Shown here: one piece after another, positions 17,985-34,370 of the stretch
Numbering within the stretch: position 1 is the stretch's first letter
Layout of the letters: each line of letters begins with the position of its first letter
Assembly: GCF_019649055.1 (NCBI RefSeq)
Contig: NW_026570379.1
Coordinates: 62,001-126,000 of the forward strand
Source: Paramacrobiotus metropolitanus
Taxonomy: Eukaryota > Tardigrada > Eutardigrada > Parachela > Macrobiotidae
Reading direction: 5' to 3'
DNA length: 64,000 nt
Program-made: the position numbers and the translations under genes
The notes under the pieces: generated by a model
Told to the model about the DNA's origin: nothing
The model's database searches: none
The model's input: only the letters and a program-made list of their open reading frames with translations

Positions 17985-20900
17985 TCACAACTGCGGACTG
18001 TCCGGACGCGGAATCGCGTCCGCCGCGACCACCTCCGGGCTCGCCATCCCGGCGTCCGGCTCCGGCGGGTCTTGGACACCCTCCGCCGGGGTCGCCACGT
18101 CCGGGACGTCCTTCGCCACGTCCTGGACCACGCCCAATTCCGGTTGGTCGTGGGCCACGCCCACTTCCATCGTTTCTTCCGGTTTCTCACTGACCACGCC
18201 CACATCCATCGCAACTTCCGGGTTCCCGGGGTCCGCCGGCTCCGGGCGGCCCGTGTCGGCCGCCGGCGGGCTCTCGGCGTCCACCGCCAGCACGCCGTTA
18301 TCCAGCGGCGCGCTCGGCTTCTATTTTTACAAAAATACATATTTATTTCGTCGAAGAACTAATATTTATTGATTTATTTCCAGTCATTTTTTTACTGATT
18401 TATTTATTGCATTTATTCTTCCATTTTGTTAAACTTTTTCCGCATTTTATTTTTTTTTCTTCTTATTCTGCATAGTTTTCTTAAAAATCTATTATTTTTT
18501 TATTGATTTACTTATTTGCATTTGCTAAACCATTTTTGTGAACTGTTTTTGTTATTGTGTTTTCCGATAAATTATAGTCATTATTGTAATCAGGAATCTG
18601 TTTTTTAAATGCATTTATTTATAAATGTTTTTTTAAAAGGTGGAAAAAATAAGAACTGAATTTCTGGATAATATTAATTACCATTATGTTTTCAGAACTA
18701 CATATAACCAGATTTATTCGTAATAATATCATTAAATAATTCTGCTATGAAAAAATGTCGCTAATGCATTCCGAAAAAATAAAATTTAAATTCAATTCAA
18801 TTTAAATTCAATTTAAATTCTTCAAAAATTCAAATGTTTGAATTCTGAAAATTCTGCAATAAATTCTACAGTAAAAATAAATTCTAAAAAAAGGCAGGCT
18901 GGAATAAATTCTGTAAAAAAGTAGAAAAATGAATTAATTAATAAATTCTGAAAAAATCATTTAAATTAATTCATCATCAGCTTAATAAATTCTAAAAAAA
19001 ATCATTTGTCATACTACAGTTTGATTTTCTGGCGTCCTACCTCGTCATTGTCGCGCGCCGACTTGCGGCGCTCCTCGCGTCGCCGGCGGGAGCCACTGCC
19101 GTCCTTTCTCTCGCGACTGCGGTCTCGTCCGCCCCTCCGGCGGCGCTCCGCCCCCTCCTCCCGCTCCCCCTTCTCCCGGCGCGCCCGCGACGTCTCCCCG
19201 GACCCGCGCGACCGCTCGCCGCGTTCGCGGGCCTTCCCGCCCTCCTTCTCCTTCTCGGCGCCGCGCGAACGCTCCCGCGGGCGGCTGGAGGGTTCCCGGG
19301 AGCGCGAGGGACTGCGGCGCCCCTCCTTGCGGCGCCCCGGGGGGCTGACGGCCCTCGCCGCGGCCGGGGGCGACTTGGGCGGGGCGTCGTTGGTCCGCGG
19401 GACCGGTTCCTCGGGTTCCCGGGGTTCGCGGTGCTGATTGAGGAGCCGGTCGAGGTCGAGGAGCTGGAGGGTGTCCGGCGGGAGGTGGGCGCGCTGCTCG
19501 GCGTGCAGGTCCAGCAGGTGCTTCTGCAGGGGGCCGCGGAGGGCGGGGCTGCTGTCCAGGGCCGCCTTGAGGCGCTCCGAAGGGAGACGGAGGAGGACCG
19601 GGATGGAGGGCGGCAGGGTCTTCTCGCAGCACTTGACGAAGCCCTCCCACAGCAGCGGATACGTCCACACCTGCACAAACTTTCTAAATTAACATAATTA
19701 ATTTTCTGGGTTTTTAGGAATAAGAATAAATTTTTTTAGGAATTTCTAGGAGAATTACTAATTTTTTTAAGAATTTTGACGTATTAATTGTAATATTTTT
19801 AATGCTTTAAGATGTAGCTCAGTTATTTATTCGATCAAATTTATTCAAACTTTAATTCAAACTCCTGCCACTAATAAGATTTATTTTGTCAATACTTACT
19901 CTAATATAACAATTTGTTTAGTTATGAATTCACGTGCTTCTATATTCATTTAATAAATGAATAATAATTTGTACAATGAACAGGACAAAATAATCCCGCC
20001 AAAAACAAAATAATTCCCGTGGAAATTCCAAAGCGAAAAAAAGTGAAAAATAAAAAAAGGTTATACCGTAAAAAAACTAATTAAAATTCGGGAAAAAAAT
20101 GCGGGATGATCTGGCAATGAAAACTTGGCAAGCAATATTGTAAAGAAAAATCGGCAAATAAATGTCCATGAAATGTGCAGCAAATACTGTAATGGCTTGC
20201 CTCGCGGTCGATGAGTTTGTTGAGGATGTTCATGATGAAGTAGGTGGTGCGGTGGCCGTGCAGCTGCACGGTCTGCAGCACGGTGCGCAGCAGCAGAAAC
20301 GGCAACGGCTCCGCGTCGATCAGATTCTTCAGCACCTCCATCATCGTGTCGGCCGGGTACAGCTCCTTCTCCTCCAGACACAGTCCCGTCGCTAATCACA
20401 CAACTCAACATTATCTACTGTACAAATTCACTTTTCAATCACTCCATTTCTGGCAATATTGTGCTGATTTATTTTGCTGGTAAATTTTTATTCGTATAAA
20501 AAGATATTTAATTTGGAAATAATATAGCGTTAACGTAGTGCGATGGCTGCTAGATGTGAGTGTGTGGCGCCAATAACTGCACCACGAACAGCTGTGCGTT
20601 AATTCCGTATGAGAAATTAATTTCAAAATATATACTTTTTAACATCCTTGTATTCGGGAAAAATCGCAACATATCACCTGTCAAATTTCACCTTTTCCAG
20701 TGTAATTTTAGAGGAGTTAATGTTTTTTCTAACATTTCTGGACAGTTCCATTTCATTAATTTTTAAATTTTTTTCAGAATTATTATAAAATATAATTTGT
20801 CACCTTTGATGAGACTCTTGGCGTCCACCTTCGTCATGTCGATTTTGTGCAGTTCAATGAGCACTTCCGCCGGCGACAACGACGGCCGGCGCTGCGTGGA

Positions 20901-23900
20901 ATCTGCCACAAAAAAAAATAAACGAAAAAAATACTACTTATTATGTGATTAATTATTACAGTAATTATAACAAACAAGCTGAAAAACTTTCCAATTAAAA
21001 ATAAAGAAAAAATGCTAAAAAGAGGTATGTGAAAACTAAATCAGGAATTAATTTGAGAGGATAGTGGGACGCACCGAGTTTGTGTTTGCCGGTGCCGAGT
21101 AAGCGGTGGAAGACCTCCTGCACGACGACCGGGTTGAGTTTGACCAGTTTGGGCAGCGCGGCCACAATGTCCTCCTTCGGCAGGCCGTTCAAGATGGGGA
21201 TGAGGAAGCGCACGTCGGGGATGCGCTCGGCGTACAGGCCGCGGATGCTGCTGATCAGCTCCGCCGTCGGCGGGTCTAAATAATACCAGTATCATTATTC
21301 ACTGCCACCGGGATATTATTCATAATATTCGCCATTAAAAATACTGAATAAACAACGCTAAATTCAATTAATGCCGAATAATAATTTATTAACAACAGTA
21401 AATGAATATGACCGATAAATGCAAATAATTCCAAGAAATAATAATACATTCTAACCAAATAAAATTCACAAATTTCTATTATGTAACCAATGAGAATAAT
21501 TCCAGCCAATAATAGTAAAAACAGCAAACGATAATGCTGATAGCAAGTAAAGAATGATGATAAAAATAGTAAAAAAAAACGATAGTATACTGAAATAATA
21601 ATGAATAATACTCGTATAATATTAATAAAAGAGGAAGGATATAATCACGACCAATAACTACGAATAATGATTAATATTAAAAAAGTTAAAAATAAATTAG
21701 CGGAAGCACGACGTACTGGTCTCGGTGAGGAGGTGGATGACGCGCAGCACCAGCGCCTCGCTGCCCTTGGGGGGATTGCGCACGAAGGCCAGCATTTCCG
21801 GCGCGTTCATCCCGATCGTCCGCACCTGCAGAGTGATAACGCCAACAATAATCAACATCAGCCGTGTGCCTCCATTTCTATTACTGCATTGACTACGGAT
21901 AATCCTATTTATTTATCAATATTTTTTTCCTTATTATTACCTTTTCTTATTCGTTTATTTTTTTCCTTATTATTACCTTATTATTTTTTTCCTTATTATT
22001 ATATATTTTTTTCCTTATTTTTTCCCATATAGGGGATTTATTTCAAAAATTCCCGCTTAAATGTGTTAAGTAATGAATTGGTTAAATTCTTGCAGAATTA
22101 TAATTTTTTTCGGGAATACAGTATACACAAAAAAAGTTTGTCTAAATTAACTGGTCGAAAGAAATTTTACGCATAGAGCTGTTGATTTCAACTTTGAGCA
22201 CCGCGCCGTATAGCAGCCATTACACTACGTTAGCGCTACAATTCGCAGGTACGAACGGGCAAGTTTATTCAACGTGAGTGTGTTTTGACTGAGAAAATAA
22301 ATATTATGCAGCAACTATAATTCATAGTATGCGTAGTATCAACTATAATTCATACCTTACGAAAAATCCAATAAATTCCAATAAATAACTAGAAAACTGC
22401 ATGTACTTGAAACACAAATAAAAAAACATCAATACAGATAAATATAAATATGTTCTAATGTTAATACTGTAAATTCCCATTGAATTGAAATTAATAAATG
22501 CATTTAAAACTGCACCGATAAGTATTCTGGTTACGATGGAATAATAGTGTAATGCGTACCGGGAGGTCGACGATCTTGAAGATGGTCTTCTTGACGTCGT
22601 TGGCGTGCTGGACGTACATCTCGCCCAGCACCGGCAGCAGCGAGGCGTCCTCGGCTAGAATCCCGGCGAACAGGGACGAACAAATCCGCTGCAGATCCTC
22701 GTTCCACTCCGGCTTCTTCTCCGGCGCCCGGCCGTACTTGTCCTGCTGCAGCGCCGCCGGATCCCCGGCGCCCAGCATGTTCATGCAGTCGATGGCGAAC
22801 GTCTGCCGCACAAACAAAAATAATTACCAAATATTAAAAAAATAATTATCAAAATAAAATACGCAAATTCATTAATTTCCTGACATATTTACCTTATTAT
22901 TCAAACAAATTACAGGAAAATGTTTCCAACAGAAAAATTTCAAATAACAGTTATTACAAATTGTTACAAATGTACTGACTATTAAAAAGGTACTGTTTTA
23001 AACGAATGACAACGCCCTATAATCAGCCAAATATTTTTTAAATATTTATTTATCAAGCCTTAAAAATTCTAAATTAAACTGTAAACAAAAAATGGCCAAT
23101 TAGCCGACAAATTTATAAGAAAATGGTAATAAGAAAATATCTGCATCAGAAAAATTCACTTAAATTTGTTAATTCAAATTTAATTCCAATTCAATAAAAC
23201 TGTTAATTCACCTAAATGCTAATTCAAATAAACTGATTATTAAAAAGTATTTTTTTAATAAATGAATAATAATGTCCTATAATCAGTTAAATATTTTTTT
23301 AAATATTAAAAAAGATTGAATTAAATTGTAAATAAAACTGGCCCATAATTAGCCGAAAACATAATCATTATTGAGCAGATAAAAAAGGCGTGAACATACC
23401 TGGACTTGGGGGCGCAGGGAGGGCATGCTGGAGTACAATTTGACGCAGGTCTGGACGGCCTGCGCCTGGATGTCCTTGCGCTGGTGCAGCGTCAGGTCCA
23501 GCGCCGGCAGAATGTAGCGCGCGGGGCGCGGCCGCGTGCTGACCAGTTTGTGGATGAGGCGCATGGCGCCGTGCACGCTGCGCAGTGTGCAGTAGTAGCT
23601 CAGCAGCTCCACCGCGCCCTCCGTCACCCACGGCACCTCCATGTACAACTGCGACACCAGCCTATACACAAGAAAATATTCCAAAAATATTACAAATGCA
23701 ATACGAATTCTTATTTTAATTTATTTCCATTTTACCCAAATTATTCACCTAGCTACGCCTAAATTTACACTGGGATTTTTTTCTAATGTACTCTGTATTT
23801 TTTATCAGAATTCTCCTTGCTACTTATATTTAAAGAATGATTGATAATATTGTCCGAATATTACAATCTTAATCAACAAACTGAGCTGGTTGACGTAAGT

Positions 23901-26900
23901 TTTGTAATAATAATTAATAAATCCAATGTGAATAAAAAATACAATGGTAATAATAAATACAACGGAAATTATTACAGATTAAGTCCGAATTCCACTTAGT
24001 TCGTTAATTGAGTCAAACCCACATTATGTAAAAACTCATTCATGTAAAAACACTCTAAATAGTAGGATTGGATTTTTTATTTCTACTTCAGTTTAATTTT
24101 TCTTTTGGCTTAGACCCACAACGTCCGTACCGAAATACAACTTTGGCAGCCACTGCACTACGTTCGCGCTACCATTCTATAGTGTGCGCATGCAGCGCTG
24201 ACACATGCGGAAAATTTCAATATTTTTTAAATAAGTTATTATTAGTTTGTAATTTATTGTTGTGCAAATTGTTCATTTTTAATTTATTATTTCTATTCAA
24301 TTTTAATTAATTTATTCTTTTTTTACCGCAATACTTTCTTTTTCAAAAATTCATTATTTTATACTGGATCACGAGCACATTGACGCACCCTTCGCGGTAC
24401 TCGGGATGATCGATGAAGCCCTTGATGAAGCGCGTCAGACAGTCGTCGTAGCTGGCCAACTGCTCCTCACTCAGGTCCTCCTCATTCTCCCCCGCCCCCG
24501 GCGGCGGCTGCCCCGTCCGCTGAATGTGCCGGGCATACGCGTACTCCTCGAAGATCCAGCGAAAGGCCAACTCCGCCCGGCTGCCCAGATCCTCCATGAT
24601 AAACTTGGCGATGCCTGCAACCGCTCAATTATAATTCCGCTTTCATTTCCACAAATCAAATTAATTTCTATTTTTTTACAATTTGTACTCCAGTTCAGTT
24701 CCCAGCGATTTCAATTTATTCAAAGTTTAATTCCATTTATTCCTGATTTCTTGTTAATTAAAACTTAAGTAGACTTAATTTGTCTTTGGCCTAGTAAAAT
24801 CTATTAAATTACAATCTACTGAAAATGCACTTCTGCTTTCCGTTAAATCCATTTTATTACAATTAATTGTGCTAATAAATAAATCGGCTTAATTTAATTT
24901 ATGCAAAACGGTACTCCAATTTGCTATCAATTAGTTTTACAAATTTAATCCCATTTATTGCTAATTAATCATTGTTAAAATCCTCCTCTACTTAATTTAG
25001 CCTAGTAAAATCTACTGCATTAAAGTAAAAATAAAAATTGGTCTGTAATTATTGCTAAAATCAATGCTGCTTAATCTAATTCATTTAAAACTCAACATTC
25101 GATTTACTGCTGAATTTAACTGCAGTAAAATTCAGTTTAATTCCTTACGCTCGCGTAAGGCCTCCAAGCCGACCCGTACGGCAAAATGCACTAAACACTT
25201 GTGGAAGAGCGACTCGGCGGAAGCGTTGAGGACATTCGGCTCCGATCCGATCAGTTCGTTGACGATGGAGAGAATGGCGTTGCTGCGGTCGTCCGGCGGG
25301 ATGGCCTCCGTCATCTCCTCCAGCTTGAAGGCCTTCTCGGTGGCCTTGAACTCCTCGGGCACCGGGCCGCTGGCCACCGCCTCCGGGACGCTGCCGGCGG
25401 TGTCGCCCTCGGCCGCCTCGTCGCCGCTGTCCGCGTCGCCGTTCTCCAGGTCCAGCGCGGCCGCCTCCTCGGAGGGGGGCGCCCGCAGGACGCTGGAGAT
25501 GGGCTGGGCGGTGGCCGCCGACTTGGCGTCCTCTTCCTCGTTCTTACGCAGACTCTCCTCCTGTAATCACACACCAGGGTTTTTATCCCAAATAATTTTG
25601 CCAATTAATTCAGAATACATTCAAAATTAAGTATAATTCAATTCGAAATCACCACAAATAAATTCCACATTAACTGCAATTAAATTCTAAATTAATTCAA
25701 AATTAACCCCGGTTAATTCTATATTAACTGCAAATAAATTCGAAATTAATGACAGTTCAATTCGAAATTAACACAAAAATAATTTCCACATTAATGGCAA
25801 TCAAATTCTAAATTAATTACAATTAAATTCGTAATTAAAACCCCCTTTAATTCTAAATAAATTACAGTTAAATCCGAAATTTACACCAATAAATTCCACA
25901 TTAGCTGCAATTAAATTCTAAATCAAACGCGATTTAATTCTAAATTAAATGCGTTTAAATTCTAAAATAAATGCAATCACATTCGAGGTTAATTCGAATA
26001 TGCATCGGTTAATGAAGTTACTGACATTAAAAAACAACCAATGACCTTTTTGCGTTTGGCGACCTCTTCGGAGCCGGGCCCGACGTCGGCGGCCACCATC
26101 TGCAGCGCCATCAGCCGGGCCAGGTGCTCCAGGATGCCCGAGGCCGGGCCGCTGCCGATGGGCGTGTACGTGGCGTGGAACTGCGTGGGGATGCTCGTCG
26201 GCAGGCGGCGCTGCAACAAACACAACCAAACTGAATTTTTTTTTCACGGTGCACTGGGACCCAAAACAATTTACTAAACTTTTCTGATTAAACAAAAATA
26301 TAATCCTTCTTTCCAGCCTAATACAAACAGTCTGATAATTTATTAACAATAAATAAAATTAAATAGTATTATTATAATCTTATTACAACCTTAGAAAAAT
26401 ATATGTACATCAATAAAACCCACAATAGCTAGGCAAAAGAAATCTAATTACGAAAATTGTTTATATAATATAAATAATCAGGGATCCTCGTTCGCCCCTC
26501 TGGACACGCTTACCATGTTGGCGATGATAAGGCGGACGACGACATCGGGCGTCAGTCGCGGGACGATGGTGTTGGTGTTGATTTCGGTGGCCAGTGACTG
26601 GTAGTCGACCAGGGGTTCCGGCGCCTGCCGCGGGGCCACTTCCGGCTCCCCTTCGTCTTCGTCGTCCTGATAGTGATCCTCCTGCAACCGGGCAACAAAC
26701 GCATTTATTATTTATTTTATCGGCATATATTTTTTTCAGATATTTACTTCTGTTTATTTATGAACGAATTCGTTGGATTTTTTTAAAATCACTTTTCTTT
26801 ATGTATGGGCGCATGTCTGACAATTATTTCGATTTATTTTCTTATTTACTCACTTTTTCCATATTTATTCTTATAATCTTATTTACCGTACTTTTCCTCT

Positions 26901-29900
26901 TTTTTTCTTGAGCTGTTTTTATTTAAGAACCCGTTTGATACACTTATTCTATTAATAGGTATTTTTTTATGGTCGTATTTTCCAGATCTGGGATATTTAT
27001 TTTATTTATTCATTTGTTTCACTTGCGGACGCATCCAGGCAACAAACAGCCAGCTCACCAGTTTCGGACGCTTCACCACGACTTCCGGCTCCGGTTCGCG
27101 CTTCTTCTTCCGCAGCATCTCCGTGATATTCGCGCGGTTGCGATAAATCTACAGACACGATGAAACTGACAAAATTCAGATAAATTACTACCGTTTAATT
27201 AAGTTATTTTTTGTGCGGGTATTGTTAACCGGAGAGTAAAATTACCACACATTGGAATCGTACACTGCTATGGAATAAAAAATAAATTCTTCATTTGCCA
27301 AATTTATTAATAATCCCATTTAAGAGACATCATATTTTACAAAATGCATTAAAAAAATATAAAATACGTGCCTGTAAATCCAACAAGAAATCCATGATTT
27401 AATTCACAAAATATATATACAAAAAAAAAATGAAAATATATCTGTTTAAATTAATTAGTGCATTTAATTCCCAGGCGTGTACCTCGTTGTGGCTGGTGCC
27501 GAAGTGGCGCGTGAGGAGCTGCACGGTGCGGTCCAGCATCTCCGGGTCGGGACAGCGGCGCAGCACGCAGATCAATCCGGTCTTGAGGTACTTGCGCAGG
27601 CCCTCGACGTGCAGCTTGGTGTAGCCGGCGGGGATGTTGGTCAGCAGGAACTCCACGGCCGTCATGACGCGCGGCAGGTACTGCGGCCGGCGGCGCGCCA
27701 GCCCCAGCAGGCAGCCGCACACGCTAATACAGTCCACGCTGCAATCAACAACAGCCGTTGATTAATTATTTGATTTCTTACAAATTATTTTTAATTTAAT
27801 CTGTTCATTCTACAATTATGTACCATTTATTCTGATTATTTCGAAAATTATTTCCTTCATTTTATTTATTTAATTGTTCAAATTGAACATCAACGCTGTT
27901 CCTTACAGAATTATGTTGCATATGTTATATTTCTTTTCGAAAATTATTTTTATTTATTTTACTTATTTATTGATTTTATTTTATCATTTGAGTAATTTAT
28001 TTTTGTACAATTCAAGTGAATTTCCGTACTATTCGGTCGTGAGGGTTTGGCGCGTGACGAAGCCCTCGAGGACGTCCAGCATCGCGCTGGCCTCGGCCTC
28101 CACGCTGCGCCGGCTTAGCTTACTGCCGGACCACTTGTCGGGAATGTCCAGCGAGCTCACGTTGTCCTCGGGATCCTACAAATTACCACCAAAAAATAAC
28201 ACACGCATTTATTTTTCAGTTATCGATTTAATTTAACATTATTTAACGGCAAATTTAATAACCATAAAATCAAATAACCTGAAAATTAATTAACAACATG
28301 ATACAAATTTATCAGTTTTTCAATTAACTGATTACTGAAATAAAAAAATATTAAACACCCACTGGCGAGCAAATTCGGGAAATTATTTAGCAATAAATTA
28401 ACAAATAATTATAGATTTTAATTTGTTTAACGGCAAATTTAATAGGCATAATTAATTAACGATCAAATTAAATAACAACGTAATAAAAATTAATTAACTG
28501 AAAATTAAGGTGAAATGCTGGAAGGACTAACGGGCGGGCAATTCGGGAAATTATTAAGCAATAAATTAACAAATAATTATAGATTTTAACTTATTTAACG
28601 GCAAATTTAATAGGCATAATTAATTAACGATCAAATTAAATAACAACGTAATAAAAATTAATTAACTGAAAATTAATGTGAAATGCTGGAAGGACTAACG
28701 GGCGGGACGGCGGCGTCGCGGGGACTCTGGCACTCGATGAGGGTCTGGAGGAATTTGTAGGAGAGCAGGCGGTAGCCGACGTGGTTCTCGGCGTGCTCGG
28801 CGCCGCTGATGGCCTGCACGAGGTGCTCCTTCACGCCGCGCAGCTCCTGCCACACCGGCTCCGCATTACCCTCCGTCACGTCACCCGAACAGATCCACTG
28901 TAAAAAGAAAAACACACAACAACTTTAACGGCTCTGTTTATTCACAGTAAAACTAAATTAAATTCGATCAAATACAACGCTATGAAAATAAATACAATTA
29001 CGCAACAGGAAAATAAGTTTTAAAAAATTAAATAAATTCAAACGAAATCAAACATAATTAAATCTACTGATACCAAAAATTGCTGGAAAAAATAATTTCC
29101 TAATTTTTAAAAATTAAATAAACTGAAACGAAATCAAATACAATTAAATCTACTGATACCAAAAACGGTGAAAAAAATATTTCCTATATTAAAAAAAGAT
29201 ACAGTTGATTTAGATACGTCGTACAATTAGAGCCAAATAAATCAAATAAAACGACATTAAATAAAATTAACCGATATAAAATAAGCCAAATAAAATAACA
29301 CAGCAGTCAAAATTGAGGAGAAAAAATATTAAATAAAACAGCGATTAAACTGAATTACTAGCGCAGTATTGGTGCTCACCCGCATGGCGTTGCGGTAGAT
29401 CTGTGTGGCGCAGATGAGACTGCGTTTCTGCACGACGACGGCGGGATCCTCCATTAAACGCAGCAACAATTCCTTGGAGAAGATGTTGCGCTCCTTTATC
29501 AGCAGCGGCTCCTTTTTACTAACCAGAAAAAATCCAGATAATTTTATTATTAATCGGGCAGAATTTCTAGGGATTTCTGCAGCATTTTTCGGGGAAAAAT
29601 GCCGAGTAGTCCTCACCAGGCGTCGCGGATCCAGTCCAGACAAAAGGCCACCGCCTTCAGTTTGCGCGTGTGCCGTGTCGCCACCATCTCCGCCCAGAAG
29701 TTGTCGATCAGCTCCGGGCTCTTGCTCAGAATCACCTCTTTCGCCTACGCAACCATTAGCACCTCCGCATTTCAGAATCAGGCGTCATACACAGCAAATA
29801 AAATACAATATGGTAATTTTAAAATAAAAATAAATACATAAAACCTGTCACAGTACAAATTAAATTAAAAAATAAATAAAAAGCGCAACAAGCACACAGC

Positions 29901-30807
29901 CGCGTCAAACAAATCATGAAATTCAAGTAATGTAATCTACTCAAGACGGAACCGATGAAATTTACCGCAAATAAAAGAGAGAAAGAAACAAAAAATACCA
30001 AAATGAACATAATCCGGAATTTTTCTACACACTTCGTTATAGCTTACAATAACAATAAAAAAATAAAATTATTATATTAACAAATTCAGCTCTTGTTAAA
30101 TCAGCACACATAAAAAATTAATATGTGAAATTCACCATCTGTAACAATTGAAGATTAATTTCTGCAGTTAATACAAGCTACAAAATTGTAGAAAAAAAAT
30201 TTCTAACGTTTCACTGTTTAAAAAATAAAGAACAAAAATAAGAAAAATATTATCAAAACATCACATAAATTAAATAAAAAATCTTACGCAAATTTTCAAA
30301 TTAAATAGATTTCATGAAGACAATAAATATCAAAATTTAATGCAGAAAAATTAAATAATTTAAATGCGTTGACTTACGCTGAGTAAGTGCGTGAGTCGCG
30401 CGTCCAGATCATTTCCCGTTTCCTGCGCCGCGTGCATCAACCCGACCACCTTCAATAAATCACATGATTCACAACGCTTGTGACGAAAGATGGAACGAAT
30501 AACAAATTAAAATCGAATAAGTAAAATAATTTTTAATCACAGTAATAAAAACCTAACTGGAAAAACAATCTTTTTACTTTTAGTTTTCACCATTGGAAAA
30601 AAATCAAAAAAATTATAAAAAAATTGCGCAAAGTTGGTAAAATTATTACATAAATTTGAAAATTATTTCGGTAACGATTCTACGAAGAAAATAACGAGAA
30701 AGGTAATTTCGACGAGGAACTAGGAAAGTTATTGCGACAATCTTCGATAATCTTACCCTTTGATACACTGCTTCGTTTTCTTGTGGATTATCAACAACAC
30801 CCGTCAT
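17985..30807 (-). CDS. SYMPK: symplekin, scaffold of pre-mRNA 3'-end processing
   Basis: Twenty coding exons: 30807-30757, 30449-30378, 29744-29617, 29518-29380, 28897-28700, 28175-28030, 27738-27483, 27148-27059, 26681-26514, 26210-26046, 25560-25149, 24614-24365, 23661-23400, 22802-22560, 21825-21717, 21275-21075, 20902-20804, 20391-20201, 19670-19041, 18320-17985. They total 4146 bases (1381 residues), in phase throughout. Symplekin is a nuclear scaffold that links CPSF and CstF and serves in the histone pre-mRNA cleavage complex. The N-terminal HEAT-type region lies in exons 3-8. Family signatures in the C-terminal domain include DVRFLIPILNGL, KLVKLNPVVVQEVFHRLLGT, KATGLC and LLWEGFVKCCEKT. 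The start is the ATG of a 17-codon first exon. The intron after 20201 begins GC rather than GT. Residues of about 1175-1270 are rich in Arg, Ser and Glu, and the last exon is acidic and Pro/Val-rich. The family assignment is very secure; the last exon rests on splice phase. Confidence 0.95.
18321..19040. other. last intron of symplekin
   Basis: A 720-bp AT-rich intron with donor GTAGGA after the Arg/Ser-rich exon and acceptor AAATAG before the terminal exon. It contains only A/T-rich low-complexity text, with repeated ttcaaatttaaatt-like words around 18780-18850. Confidence 0.6.
20524..20551 (-). repeat. dispersed 28-bp intronic repeat, copy 1
   Basis: On the minus strand this reads tagcagccat, then cgcactacgtt, then a tail ending gcgct-like. 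Two related copies in the opposite orientation lie in other introns of the same gene at 22211-22239 and 24144-24172. Confidence 0.6.
22211..22239 (+). repeat. dispersed 28-bp intronic repeat, copy 2
   Basis: Begins tagcagccattacactacgt and ends tagcgctac. It is the best preserved of three copies in symplekin introns. Confidence 0.6.
24144..24172 (+). repeat. dispersed 28-bp intronic repeat, copy 3
   Basis: Begins tggcagccactgcactacgt and ends tcgcgctac. It matches copy 2 at all but about five positions. It has the same orientation as copy 2 and the opposite orientation to copy 1. Confidence 0.6.
25570..25990. repeat. degenerate AT-rich tandem repeat in a symplekin intron
   Basis: The intron between exons 10 and 11 is built from loosely repeated words of the type aattctaaattaa and acaattaaattc with a spacing of roughly 30-35 bases. 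Units are diverged and no exact period holds. Confidence 0.5.
28371..28706. repeat. 168-bp tandem duplication spanning a splice donor
   Basis: Copy A (28371-28538) and copy B (28539-28706) differ at only a few positions. Copy B ends inside exon 5 of symplekin: its last seven bases are the end of the coding exon and it includes the donor GTTAGT at 28699-28694. Copy A therefore carries a second, displaced copy of that donor with seven exonic bases (near 28521-28538) inside the intron, with no exon in front of it. Confidence 0.85.

Positions 30808-34370
<3,563 letters not shown>

Noticed and set aside
17961-18372. Long plus-strand frames opposite the last symplekin exon
   Set aside because: They are antisense shadows of a GC-rich exon whose minus-strand reading continues symplekin in phase.
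19006-19697. Several long frames on both strands over the Arg/Ser-rich exon
   Set aside because: Extreme GC content leaves all frames open. Only the minus-strand frame containing LLWEGFVKCCEKT continues the conserved symplekin protein.
28521-28538. A second copy of exon 5 of symplekin
   Set aside because: Only seven exonic bases plus the donor were duplicated, so this is not a usable exon.
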